NCBI GenBank assembly: GCA_021208645.1
Contig: JAJOJL010000081.1
Span: forward strand, 1 to 58,853
Length of the DNA: 58,853 bases
Reading direction: 5' to 3'
DNA from: Bacillus sp. (in: firmicutes)
Lineage (GTDB): Bacteria; Bacillota; Bacilli; Bacillales; Salisediminibacteriaceae
Shown here: positions 1 to 6,816 of the stretch, one piece after another
Numbering within the stretch: the first letter of the stretch is position 1
How the letters are laid out: each line of letters starts with the position of its first letter
Notes under the pieces: model-generated
The model's database searches: none
What the model was told of the DNA's origin: nothing
The model's input: the letters and a program-made list of their open reading frames with translations, nothing else
Translations under genes and position numbers: made by a program

Positions 1-5
1 CATCT

Positions 6-47
6 AATCTAGCCTAGTGAATCGACTAGGCTAGATTTCGTTAATTA
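6..47. terminator. Perfect 13-bp inverted repeat
   Basis: AATCTAGCCTAGT at 6-18 pairs exactly with 25-37 around a six-base loop and is followed by a T-rich stretch. It could be a terminator for a gene lying left of the window, or the end of a mobile element; the sequence does not decide between these. Confidence 0.5.
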
Positions 48-114
48 ATTGACTCCCTGCGAGTATTAAAATGATTTATTGTCCCTTTACGGGAAACATA
101 ATTGAAAGAAGATC

Positions 115-147
115 AAGACCCCTCATTTAATTTGTGGGGTCTTTTTC
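115..147 (+). terminator. Intrinsic terminator
   Basis: AGACCCC (116-122) pairs with GGGGTCT (136-142) and is followed by a T run. This is a canonical rho-independent terminator reading rightward, probably for a gene left of the window. Confidence 0.8.
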
Positions 148-211
148 GTTGTGGAGAAATTTATGAAACGGGATTATTATAAAATATTCGAGATATGTAA
201 TTTTTTGCTGA

Positions 212-550
212 CTCTACCAAACTTTAAATAATCTAAAGGAAAATATTCATTGGACTACTGGTGAAATTAATATTCAAAGAGCAGCAGAGCAAGGTTTAGT
301 TGGCAGACCAAAGAAAGCTAAGATTTTGAAGCCTAAATTAACTACCCTGAAAAGGTCAAAGTTGAGTTCTAATGGATTGACATATGAAGAGGTTGGTAAA
401 ATATTTGAACTGTCAGAAGACGGTTACAGCGTGTCACAGATAACTGGAAAGATGGGTGTAAGTCAACCTTGTATCAGTTAGATATTGAGTGGGAAGCGTT
501 GGAAAACACAACCGGCTAGAAGGTTATATTGGAATAAAAAAATTGTATAA
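212..550 (+). pseudogene. Recombinase/resolvase C-terminal remnant
   Basis: No start codon is visible, but one frame reads through a GRPKK motif and then a helix-turn-helix-like segment (YSVSQITGKMGVSQPCIS). It meets a TAG at 479-481 and continues in the same frame as ILSGKRWK before a TAA at 548-550. A GRP(K/R)K linker followed by such an HTH is typical of the C-terminal DNA-binding domain of serine resolvases/invertases; the catalytic domain is absent. I read it as a decayed recombinase tail, consistent with the phage-like small genes to its right. Assignment rests on motif resemblance only. Confidence 0.4.
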
Positions 551-562
551 ATACATAAATTG

Positions 563-618
563 TTGAAGGAATTTACCAAACTTTACCGAATATTGTATTG
601 AATATTTGGTGGAGGGGA
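563..618 (+). promoter_or_regulatory. Conserved 5' leader, copy 1
   Basis: This is one of four related leaders placed directly before small genes (others at 1143-1200, 1571-1625 and 2030-2082). The shared core is roughly TAACTTTACCGAATA followed by an AT-rich arm and GGTGGAGGGG. In RNA, 585-594 can pair fully with 601-610 (one G-U), putting a hairpin immediately 5' of the Shine-Dalgarno sequence. It could be a shared promoter/operator or an RNA control element. Confidence 0.5.
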
Positions 619-627
619 TATTTTTAT

Positions 628-1107
628 ATGTGGGAAATAAATGATGAGTTGTTATCTGACCAAGAAAAATTGTTAGAGGCTTTAAAAGAAAATGATAACG
701 AACTAAAGCAACTGCGTTCCGAGATGGAAGGAATTCAAAAATCTCAACATGAGTTATTTAGTAAAAAAGCGGAAGAGTTAAAACCAATTATTGAATTTTG
801 GAAAGGGAAATATTTTTTCACTCATCCAACTATTCAATACAGATCGAGAAAAGGCCCAATACTTGATTTAAATAAGGATAAAGGACTGTTATACGTTTAT
901 GACTATGATAATGCTATTGTCTCAGTTTTTAATACTTATAACATGAAAGAGGAAAAACAAGAGCCATTTTGGAGATTCTTTGGGTACTGTGATTTCGATA
1001 ATGTAATGACAGGTTTACTCTATGTAAAGGAATTACAGGTAAATTTAATTGATGGTTATACTAAAAGTATTGAAGAAGAAAGAGAAAAATTAGAACGTTA
1101 TTTATAA
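628..1107 (+). CDS. Hypothetical coiled-coil protein
   Basis: Unrecognised protein of about 159 residues. The ATG at 628 is chosen because GGTGGAGGGG (608-617) sits ten bases upstream; a longer TTG-started reading from 598 would begin inside the conserved leader. Residues about 5-50 are rich in Glu/Lys/Leu heptads and predicted coiled coil. The rest has several aromatic residues (FWKGKYFF, FWRFFGYCDF), suggesting a small folded domain. The C-terminus returns to a charged helix. No signal peptide or membrane segment is visible. It forms a single-gene cassette with the leader at 563-618 and the terminator at 1116-1140. Accessory or phage-derived origin is inferred from its neighbours. Confidence 0.7.
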   Translation: MWEINDELLSDQEKLLEALKENDNELKQLRSEMEGIQKSQHELFSKKAEELKPIIEFWKGKYFFTHPTIQYRSRKGPILDLNKDKGLLYVYDYDNAIVSVFNTYNMKEEKQEPFWRFFGYCDFDNVMTGLLYVKELQVNLIDGYTKSIEEEREKLERYL

Positions 1108-1115
1108 GTGAAATT

Positions 1116-1140
1116 AAGCATCCGTAAAGGGTGCTTTTTT
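1116..1140 (+). terminator. Intrinsic terminator
   Basis: AAGCATCC pairs with GGGTGCTT and is followed by six T residues. The terminator after the DUF2513 gene (2004-2028) has nearly the same sequence, which supports a repeated cassette layout. Confidence 0.8.
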
Positions 1141-1142
1141 AT

Positions 1143-1200
1143 TTGAAGGATTTTATCTAACTTTACCGAATACTGTAAGTGAATACTTCGGTGGAGGGGA
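1143..1200 (+). promoter_or_regulatory. Conserved 5' leader, copy 2
   Basis: Begins TTGAAGGA exactly as copy 1 and keeps ACTTTACCGAATA and GGTGGAGGGGA. ACCGAA can pair with TTCGGT across the centre. It ends four bases before the ATG of the XRE gene. Confidence 0.5.
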
Positions 1201-1204
1201 AACA

Positions 1205-1557
1205 ATGGAAATAGGTGGGAGAATAGCTGAGTTGAGAAATAAACAGGATTTATCACAACGAGAGTTGGCACGAAGGTTAGGGAAATCACCTAGTTATATC
1301 AACAGGATAGAAAAAGGTGAAAAGATTCCCAACCTCAAATTAATACAACAAATTGCAAGTATACTGGATGAAGATTAAACATTTTTGGTTAAAGTTATGT
1401 AGATGAGAATAATACCATAATTAATGACCTAGAATTAACTGACGCTGATGTTATCCAGAAGTTTAATATAATGATTGATGGCAGGAGAATTAGTGATATT
1501 GAATTAAAGTTATTAATTGCCCAAATAAGACTGATTCGTGATCTCTTCGGTGAGTGA
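1205..1557 (+). pseudogene. XRE-family repressor, broken
   Basis: The open part (1205-1378, 57 residues) is a clear XRE/Cro helix-turn-helix: LSQRELARRLGKSPSYINR followed by IEKGEKIPN. It stops at 1376-1378. The downstream frame (through 1390-1557, ending TGA 1555-1557) continues naturally as LNIFG, one TAA (1390), then SYVDENN and a segment ending DGRRISDIELKLLIA, which resembles the C-terminal module of phage-type XRE regulators. Restoring one base near 1375 and changing the stop at 1390 gives one continuous protein of about 115 residues. The short HTH may still be made, since leader copy 2 supplies a good ribosome binding site. Confidence 0.6.
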
Positions 1558-1570
1558 GTATTTAGTTTAA

Positions 1571-1625
1571 AAGAGGATATTTGTTAACCTTTGCCGAATG
1601 TTGTTATTAAATATATTGGTGGGGG
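1571..1625 (+). promoter_or_regulatory. Conserved 5' leader, copy 3
   Basis: Diverged copy: TTAACCTTTGCCGAATGTT, then an AT-rich arm and GGTGGGGGT. The central pairing survives with one bulge. It precedes the DUF2513 gene. Confidence 0.45.
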
Positions 1626-1634
1626 TAATGTTAT

Positions 1635-2000
1635 ATGAAAAGGGATATGGAGTTAGTAAGAAAAATACTAATTGCTATTGAAGATAGTAACAAAGATCCA
1701 CATGATACATTGGAATTATCTTTGGATGAGTATGAAGATTTATTTGTATATTATCATATTAAATTATTGTATGAAGCTGGATTAATTGATGCCATGGATG
1801 CTAGTTCCATGGATGGTACTGAGTGGTATGCTAAGTCATTAACATGGGATGGTCATGAATTCCTTGACTCAATAAGAAATGATAATGTATGGAATGAAGT
1901 TAGGAAACATGTTAAAGAAAAAGGTGGAAGTATTCCACTTGAAGTATTGAAAGCATTAGCAGTAAAAATCTCTACAAAGTATTTTCTTGGTGATTTGTAA
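1635..2000 (+). CDS. DUF2513 family protein
   Basis: 121 residues starting MKRDMELVRKILIAIED and containing YHIKLLYEAGLI, then SLTWDGHEFLDSIRNDNVW and a C-terminal GGSIPLEVLKALAVKI. These are the hallmark segments of DUF2513, a small winged-helix-like family common in Firmicute prophages and mobile elements; its function is not established. Length fits the family. The ATG at 1635 is preceded by GGTGGGGGT of leader copy 3, and a terminator follows. It therefore forms another single-gene cassette. No disruption is seen. Confidence 0.85.
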   Translation: MKRDMELVRKILIAIEDSNKDPHDTLELSLDEYEDLFVYYHIKLLYEAGLIDAMDASSMDGTEWYAKSLTWDGHEFLDSIRNDNVWNEVRKHVKEKGGSIPLEVLKALAVKISTKYFLGDL

Positions 2001-2003
2001 ATT

Positions 2004-2028
2004 GAGCATCCTTAGATGGTGCTTTTTA
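2004..2028 (+). terminator. Intrinsic terminator
   Basis: AGCATCC pairs with GGTGCT and is followed by a T run. Similar in sequence to the terminator at 1116-1140. Confidence 0.75.
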
Positions 2029-2029
2029 T

Positions 2030-2082
2030 TTTGGATATTTTGTTAACCTTACATAAATATATGTTCAAATATTAGGGGTGAA
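2030..2082 (+). promoter_or_regulatory. Conserved 5' leader, copy 4 (most diverged)
   Basis: Keeps GGATATTTTGTTAACCTTAC and an AT-rich arm before AGGGGTG, but has lost the CCGAA block. It precedes the HTH gene at 2092. Confidence 0.35.
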
Positions 2083-2091
2083 ATTGATGCT

Positions 2092-2415
2092 ATGAGTAAT
2101 ATAATTAATGAACCATTGGATAGAAAACGAGAAGCAGCAGCACAGTTAATTGCCCACGGAGGTATTGAAAAACAAGAGATTGCAAAGCAATTGGATATAA
2201 GTAGAACAACCCTGTGGAAATGGGAAACTAGTGACGATGTGTTTAAGGCGAGAGTGGACGTCCTCAAACGAGAATTTGAAAGTTTTGGGGTACCCTTGAT
2301 TGGTTCAAAATTTATAGAAGCGGTTAGCGGTTTCTGGAAATTGATTAATAAAACAGACAATGACAGGGTTGCAGCCGATAGATATAGGTATTTTATTGAC
2401 AGGAAGCTACGATAA
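2092..2415 (+). CDS. phBC6A51-type helix-turn-helix protein
   Basis: 107 residues. The segment KQEIAKQLDISRTTLWKW is a homeodomain-like helix-turn-helix as found in the phBC6A51 phage-associated family and in transposase/terminase-related HTH proteins. The C-terminal 50 residues contain no motif I recognise. It starts at ATG 2092 after AGGGGTG, within leader copy 4. The stop is eight bases before the next gene, so the two are probably cotranscribed. A DNA-binding role is supported; the target is unknown. Confidence 0.65.
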   Translation: MSNIINEPLDRKREAAAQLIAHGGIEKQEIAKQLDISRTTLWKWETSDDVFKARVDVLKREFESFGVPLIGSKFIEAVSGFWKLINKTDNDRVAADRYRYFIDRKLR

Positions 2416-2423
2416 TACACAGG

Positions 2424-2723
2424 ATGAAACCTAAACTATCTATGGAAATAAGAGATACATGGGTCTTTGTTTATCGCTCCAATATTGATCTAGGGTTAAA
2501 AATTTGTAAAGTTACTGACCAAGATAAAGATAAAATTACAAAGGGCTTCGTTAATTTAGAAATGATAATTAGAAATAAGGGGTTTAAAAAATGTGCTATA
2601 ACAAGAGTTGGAATTGTAGCCAGTAAGAAAGTGGATGAGTTTGTTATTAATTATGGTTACTTCAATGTTTTTATTTCTCAAGATGCCCACAAAAGTACCC
2701 ACAATTTGCCCACAAACTCATGA
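2424..2723 (+). CDS. Hypothetical protein, element-associated
   Basis: 99 residues, not recognised. The sequence alternates beta-like stretches (TWVFVYRSNIDLG, GFVNLEMIIRNKGF, CAITRVGIVASKKVDEFVINYG), suggesting a small beta-sandwich. No signal peptide or membrane segment is visible, and no strong ribosome binding site, so translation may be coupled to the HTH gene eight bases upstream. The last codons contain three CCCACAA heptamers, which might serve as recombinase sites rather than protein code. It is the rightmost gene of the element-like block. Confidence 0.5.
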   Translation: MKPKLSMEIRDTWVFVYRSNIDLGLKICKVTDQDKDKITKGFVNLEMIIRNKGFKKCAITRVGIVASKKVDEFVINYGYFNVFISQDAHKSTHNLPTNS

Positions 2724-2882
2724 GAAACGATGATATTTTATGAGTGGTATAATTTTGAAAATCCTTATAGAACAAACGTTTTAAGGTGTTTTTGACATTG
2801 ATTTAACCTATAGACTATGTTCCGCACCCAGGTCCACCCTTGGGAGAACGAGCAGTACATGGTAAGCTATTAATAAATAATT

Positions 2883-2926
2883 AAACAGCCCTCCACTTAT
2901 CAGAAGTGGTAGGGCTGTTTCTTTTT
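2883..2926. terminator. Strong bidirectional terminator
   Basis: AAACAGCCCT (2883-2892) pairs with AGGGCTGTTT (2911-2920), with inner CCACTT/AAGTGG pairing; T-rich tracts lie on both sides. It ends the rightward element genes and the leftward exonuclease gene, whose stop codon lies inside the hairpin. The preceding 160 bases hold no gene I can support. Confidence 0.85.
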
Positions 2927-3703
2927 TGTGGTATACTTCGTATTCCTTTCGTCCATCACCACAATATTCATTAGTACTTGCGCTAACTTTTGGAGCTTTT
3001 TCTTCCGGTTTTTTGATTCCACACACGCTACACAAATACCACGAGAGGAGCGGTGACGTCGTTTTGAAGGATACTGAGTGGCATATTTAATGCTTTTGCA
3101 GTTAGTACATTTGCTGTAAATGAATACTGCAAATTTCGAGAAGATAGCCTGCTGACTCGTTTGTTCTAATGAAATATGGGGGTAATAGAGCATTAAGATG
3201 CGTGCAGTATTTACAGCATCGTCTACAGCGTTGTGATGGCTCCCTTGCATACTTAATCCTGCCCTTTGGAGGCTTTTTGTTAATGATAATTGCTTGCTTT
3301 CATTGATCATATCTGCAAAAATCTTTTGAAGGTCGTTATAATTTTTCAGCCAATTCAAACTAAAACGCTGCCCGTACACGTAATTTCTTATTAATATATG
3401 CAAATCGGATTCGCTCCACGTACATAAATAGTAGGGCTCCCTACCGATCCAGCGAATAAACTGTGACATGACATAGGTTAGATTTTTGGCATATTTAAAA
3501 TCATTTTTGTCTGCCTGAATAAATTCCCGGTCTCTTTTACTTACATAATTTGTAGGAGGAAGGACATAGCTTTGAAAGCTGGAATGAAAACGGAGAGTAC
3601 TATTAATTTCCACTAGTTTGACAGCTCCCACTTCAATGATGTGTTGAATGGGAGATTTTCTAGACTGGAGAGTTGTCTCTAAGTCAAGAACGATAATGTT
3701 CAC
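2900..3703 (-). CDS. DnaQ-like 3'-5' exonuclease with Cys-rich tail
   Basis: 267 residues. Residues 1-175 form a DEDDh exonuclease: Exo I is VLDLETT near the N-terminus, a central TWSESDLHIL supplies the second Asp, and Exo III is HHNAVDDAVNTARI. The fold matches the KapD/PolC-epsilon type that degrades DNA or RNA 3'-5' using two metal ions. After residue 195 comes CTNCKS and, 24 residues on, CVAC, so a small zinc ribbon probably follows. The start is GTG at 3703 with AGGAGGTG nine bases upstream. It is transcribed alone, leftward. The substrate is unknown. Confidence 0.8.
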   Translation of the reverse strand: MNIIVLDLETTLQSRKSPIQHIIEVGAVKLVEINSTLRFHSSFQSYVLPPTNYVSKRDREFIQADKNDFKYAKNLTYVMSQFIRWIGREPYYLCTWSESDLHILIRNYVYGQRFSLNWLKNYNDLQKIFADMINESKQLSLTKSLQRAGLSMQGSHHNAVDDAVNTARILMLYYPHISLEQTSQQAIFSKFAVFIYSKCTNCKSIKYATQYPSKRRHRSSRGICVACVESKNRKKKLQKLAQVLMNIVVMDERNTKYTTKKKQPYHF

Positions 3704-3863
3704 CGAGTTTACACCTCCTTCTTAATTATGCTTTTCTATAAAAAAACATATGAACTGAGCTTTTAGTTATACCTATTTCTTCGTTATAGAGAATAATCCT
3801 GCAATTATAGATGTTTTATTTTGAAAATTCAGAATAAAAAGTGTGGAGAGTGAATTAAAGTAG

Positions 3864-3884
3864 ACTTGATCATATTAATCAAGT
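3864..3884. other. Perfect inverted repeat in intergenic region
   Basis: ACTTGAT and ATCAAGT flank seven bases in the 273-bp gap between the two leftward genes. It could be a hairpin ending the YgbA-type transcript or an operator. A second short palindrome (GGAGGTATGACCTCC) lies near 3915. Nothing else is evident in the gap. Confidence 0.35.
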
Positions 3885-3976
3885 TTTAAGAAGTATTGAG
3901 AAGGAATTAAGTGGGGGAGGTATGACCTCCTTGTATGAATTGGACTGGAGACTTGTAATTTATAGAAACCGACCAG

Positions 3977-4288
3977 CTACTTTTTGAGTAAATGCCCAAT
4001 GGAGTATAGTGGGTGGTACAGTATCATTCTAGGACCGGAGAAACGCATCACCATTTTAATTAACTGGCGAAAATCATCCTTATAACAGTGCACCTTGCAA
4101 TTAGAACACGCACTCTTTTCTTCGCCGAAAGGACAAAAGGTTAGGCGAGCGAGGGCATAGGTTTCTAAAGCAGCGCAATGTTCACATAACGCCCCTTCAT
4201 CTCCATGATTTTTTCGGCAGTAGAGGGTGATCATTTTTTTGACCATCTCTTTTTCTTTAGTAATGACGGGACCGTTGTTTCGAGCCAT
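3977..4288 (-). CDS. YgbA / nitrous oxide-stimulated promoter family protein
   Basis: 103 residues, Cys-rich: YCRKNHG, LCEHC, FCPFGEEKSACSNCKVHCY, then MRFSGPRMILYHPLYSIGHL. This order matches the YgbA_NO (nitrous oxide-stimulated promoter) family, whose E. coli member is induced by nitric oxide. The eight or so Cys residues could bind iron-sulfur or zinc. The ATG at 4288 has GAGAAAGGGG upstream. It is divergent from the U32 gene, and the Fnr box lies between them, so the pair may belong to a low-oxygen or nitrosative response. The exact biochemical role of the family is not settled. Confidence 0.8.
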   Translation of the reverse strand: MARNNGPVITKEKEMVKKMITLYCRKNHGDEGALCEHCAALETYALARLTFCPFGEEKSACSNCKVHCYKDDFRQLIKMVMRFSGPRMILYHPLYSIGHLLKK

Positions 4289-4502
4289 GTCTTTATCCCC
4301 TTTCTCTCCATAAGAGCTTCATCTACCTTCATAGTACCAGACATTTCAACGTGCAATGTACCATGTTTTTAACAATTTACGTACATATTTCGAATCCCCA
4401 TCCAATATCCATACGCTTCTACTTTTGTAGTTTTTTTACAGAATAAATGTACAAAGTCACAATTTGACAATCTGACAAAACTTCCAGTGGCTGGCAGCTG
4501 AG

Positions 4503-4550
4503 TGTGATAAATATCACAGTAGGAATTAACGCCGATTTGCTACTGTTAAT
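4503..4550 (+). promoter_or_regulatory. Class II Fnr-dependent promoter
   Basis: TGTGATAAATATCACA (4503-4518) is a perfect match to the Bacillus Fnr box TGTGA-N6-TCACA. An extended -10 (TGC-TACTGT, 4538-4546) places the box centre about 41.5 bases before the expected start, the classic activating position. It would switch on the U32 gene and what follows when oxygen is absent. Confidence 0.75.
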
Positions 4551-4695
4551 GTATAAGGTGCAATCAAAAGAACTTCTTTAACTAAATCATTTGGAACCCT
4601 GCTAATAGTCTGTTTTGCAGGGGTTTATGTTTTTCACTGTAGTTTTAAACAAGTGCTTTTCAAACACACCTAAAGATGAGCAAAGGGGTGGTCGT

Positions 4696-6618
4696 ATGGC
4701 CAGGTATTTTAACGGAAAATTAATTGAACTGCTTGCTCCCTCTGGCAACATGGAAACATTTAGAGTAATGGTGGAGGCAAACTGTGATGCCATATATTTA
4801 GGCGGAAAGTCTTTGAATATGAGAATGATCAGAAAGGGCTATAATTTTTCCGATGAGGAGATTGCTGAAGCAGTAGAATTAGCCCATGCCGTTGGGAAAA
4901 AAGTGTACGTGACCGTTAACAATATGTTAAATGATGAGGAAATTAGTAAGGCAGTTGAATTTTTACTGTATTTAGAAAAGATCAACGTCGACGGCATTAT
5001 TGTCCAAGATCTTGGTATCATTCAACTCTGTCATGAACATAACATTAAAGGCTTGGAAATACATTCGTCTGTCATGATGAATGTTCATAACATTGAATTT
5101 GTAAAAGCATTAAAGGATTTAGGGTTAACCCGTGTTGTTTTATCAAGGGAAATGGATTTAAAAACAGCAAAGCAGCTCCAAACAGAAACAGGGCTGGAAA
5201 CGGAATATTTTATCCATGGCGATATGTGTACCGTAAACGGGTCTAATTGTTACTACAGTTCCATCGTCCTCGGAAACAGCTCCAATCGTGGCCGTTGCTT
5301 TAAGCCATGCCGCTGGTCTTTCCAAGTGAAAAAGGATGGGAATGTCTACAACACAGAATATCCACTCGCAGCCAAAGACATGTACATGTATGAACATATT
5401 CCAGAGTTAATTGAGGCCAATATTACGTCTTTTAAAATCGAAGGAAGAATGAGAGATACGGAGTTCATTGTGAACCTAGTCAATGCCTACGGTGATGCCA
5501 TTGACCGTTATATTGAGAATCCATTAAATTTTGATAGAAAAAAAGCAGCTGATCTGCTTCAAGAAAATCGAAAACGAGATTTTTCAACGGCATATGCCTT
5601 TGGTAAGCCGGGATTAGACTTTATTAATACTAGATACGAAGGTACAGGAAAGTTCTACTCCACCGGAAAGATGTTTTCTACACCAACAGAAGAACCGGAA
5701 GTATCAGAGGAACTTGTAACGGAAATTATGAATGAATTGAAGGCCCCAGCAATTACTGAGAAACATGATAACAAATTATCGGTGAAAGTAAATAACTTCG
5801 AACAGGCGAAGCTTTGTATAGAGTTGAATGTAGATAGGGTTTATTTACCGATTGAGGTTTACGCACCTGATTCTGTTTTAACTGTAGACGAACTGAAGTA
5901 TTTAGTAACAAACAAAAAAGATACAGAAATTTTCTTGGACCTTCCACAGATGATGACGGAAATCCAATTTGAAATGATTGACCAATATTTGGCTCTATAC
6001 GGTGATTTATTAGACGGGTTACTCGTATCTAATTTAGGTGCCGTTAGAAAATACGGATCAACGTATCGTTTGATTGCTAATTTTAACATGAATATTTACA
6101 ATCAAAAATCACAAGTCTTATACAAACAACTTGGTGTAGATGAGTTTACCGTATCCATTGAAATGAAAAAGCAGGAATTAGCCAATTACCTGGCAAAAAC
6201 GGAGGAGCCTTTAGAGATCATTGTCCATGGTCCTCTAAGAGTAATGTATCTCGACTTAGATCTCTATGAAAATACTTCTGCATTTGAAGCGGTTGATAAC
6301 AAGGATAATCTTTTTATTGATAACAGTACCCTCGTATTAATGACCGATAAGGGAGAAAATCCTGTTTATATTGATCAATTTAAGAAAAATCATTTATATA
6401 CGGCGAAAGAGCTTTGTTTGATGCCGATCATTAACAATTTGGCGGCTAACAGTCAACTAAACTTCCGTATTGAAGGACAAACATACTCCATTAGCCAATT
6501 ACAAGAAATCATCCTAGCTTATCAATCAGCTATTGAGAACAAGGCAAAGGTAAATGCAATAAACCCTGAACTACGTACAGTAAGGGCAGGCTACACACTA
6601 GGAGCATTATCTTTTTAA
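4696..6618 (+). CDS. U32-family protein with two U32-like halves
   Basis: 641 residues from the ATG at 4696 (AAGGGGTGG upstream; earlier in-frame starts lack a ribosome binding site). Residues about 10-310 are a U32 barrel (LIELLAPSGN near the start) with four Cys in HGDMCTVNGSNCYYSS and RGRCFKPCRW, the arrangement that ligates a [4Fe-4S] cluster in UbiU/UbiV and RlhA. Residues about 390-590 repeat U32-like features (LIANFNMNIYN, IIVHGPLRVMY) without those Cys. U32 proteins once called peptidases are now known in oxygen-independent quinone hydroxylation and rRNA hydroxylation. The Fnr box upstream and the UbiA homologue downstream favour a role in anaerobic quinone chemistry, but RlhA-like RNA modification is not excluded. 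Confidence 0.8.
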   Translation: MARYFNGKLIELLAPSGNMETFRVMVEANCDAIYLGGKSLNMRMIRKGYNFSDEEIAEAVELAHAVGKKVYVTVNNMLNDEEISKAVEFLLYLEKINVDGIIVQDLGIIQLCHEHNIKGLEIHSSVMMNVHNIEFVKALKDLGLTRVVLSREMDLKTAKQLQTETGLETEYFIHGDMCTVNGSNCYYSSIVLGNSSNRGRCFKPCRWSFQVKKDGNVYNTEYPLAAKDMYMYEHIPELIEANITSFKIEGRMRDTEFIVNLVNAYGDAIDRYIENPLNFDRKKAADLLQENRKRDFSTAYAFGKPGLDFINTRYEGTGKFYSTGKMFSTPTEEPEVSEELVTEIMNELKAPAITEKHDNKLSVKVNNFEQAKLCIELNVDRVYLPIEVYAPDSVLTVDELKYLVTNKKDTEIFLDLPQMMTEIQFEMIDQYLALYGDLLDGLLVSNLGAVRKYGSTYRLIANFNMNIYNQKSQVLYKQLGVDEFTVSIEMKKQELANYLAKTEEPLEIIVHGPLRVMYLDLDLYENTSAFEAVDNKDNLFIDNSTLVLMTDKGENPVYIDQFKKNHLYTAKELCLMPIINNLAANSQLNFRIEGQTYSISQLQEIILAYQSAIENKAKVNAINPELRTVRAGYTLGALSF

Positions 6619-6619
6619 A

Positions 6620-6800
6620 AAGAAGGCTCTGTTAGTGGATAATGTTGATTTTGGATATGCGTTGATTTTGCGAAAGGAGCGAGACTCCTGCGGGAAAAGC
6701 AACGGCTGAAGACCCCGCAGGGACGAGGAGGCTGAAGCGTTGCCCGCGGAAAGCGAGCTCCTGTAGCATAAATCAACAACTAAGTCAAACCGAGCTAAAA
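6620..6800. repeat. Dispersed palindromic repeat R1, copy 1
   Basis: The core contains GACTCCTGCGGGAAAAGCAA, GACCCCGCAGGGACGAGGAG and GCCCGCGGAAAGCGA. Outer arms GTTGATTT and AAATCAAC flank the core. The same core occurs at 25554-25770 and 40040-40272 with different but again complementary arms. It fills the gap between the U32 and aminotransferase genes. Confidence 0.8.
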
Positions 6801-6816
6801 AGAAAGGGTGGTATAT

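Noticed and set aside
2790..2880. tmRNA or tRNA 3' end as an integration site
   Set aside because: The sequence TTCCGCACCCAGGTCCACCC caught attention, but it does not form a T-arm or acceptor stem and lacks CCA.
3910..3976. Short rightward leader peptide after GGGGGAGG
   Set aside because: A 21-residue frame starts too close to the ribosome binding site and opposes the YgbA-type gene; no support beyond the palindrome.
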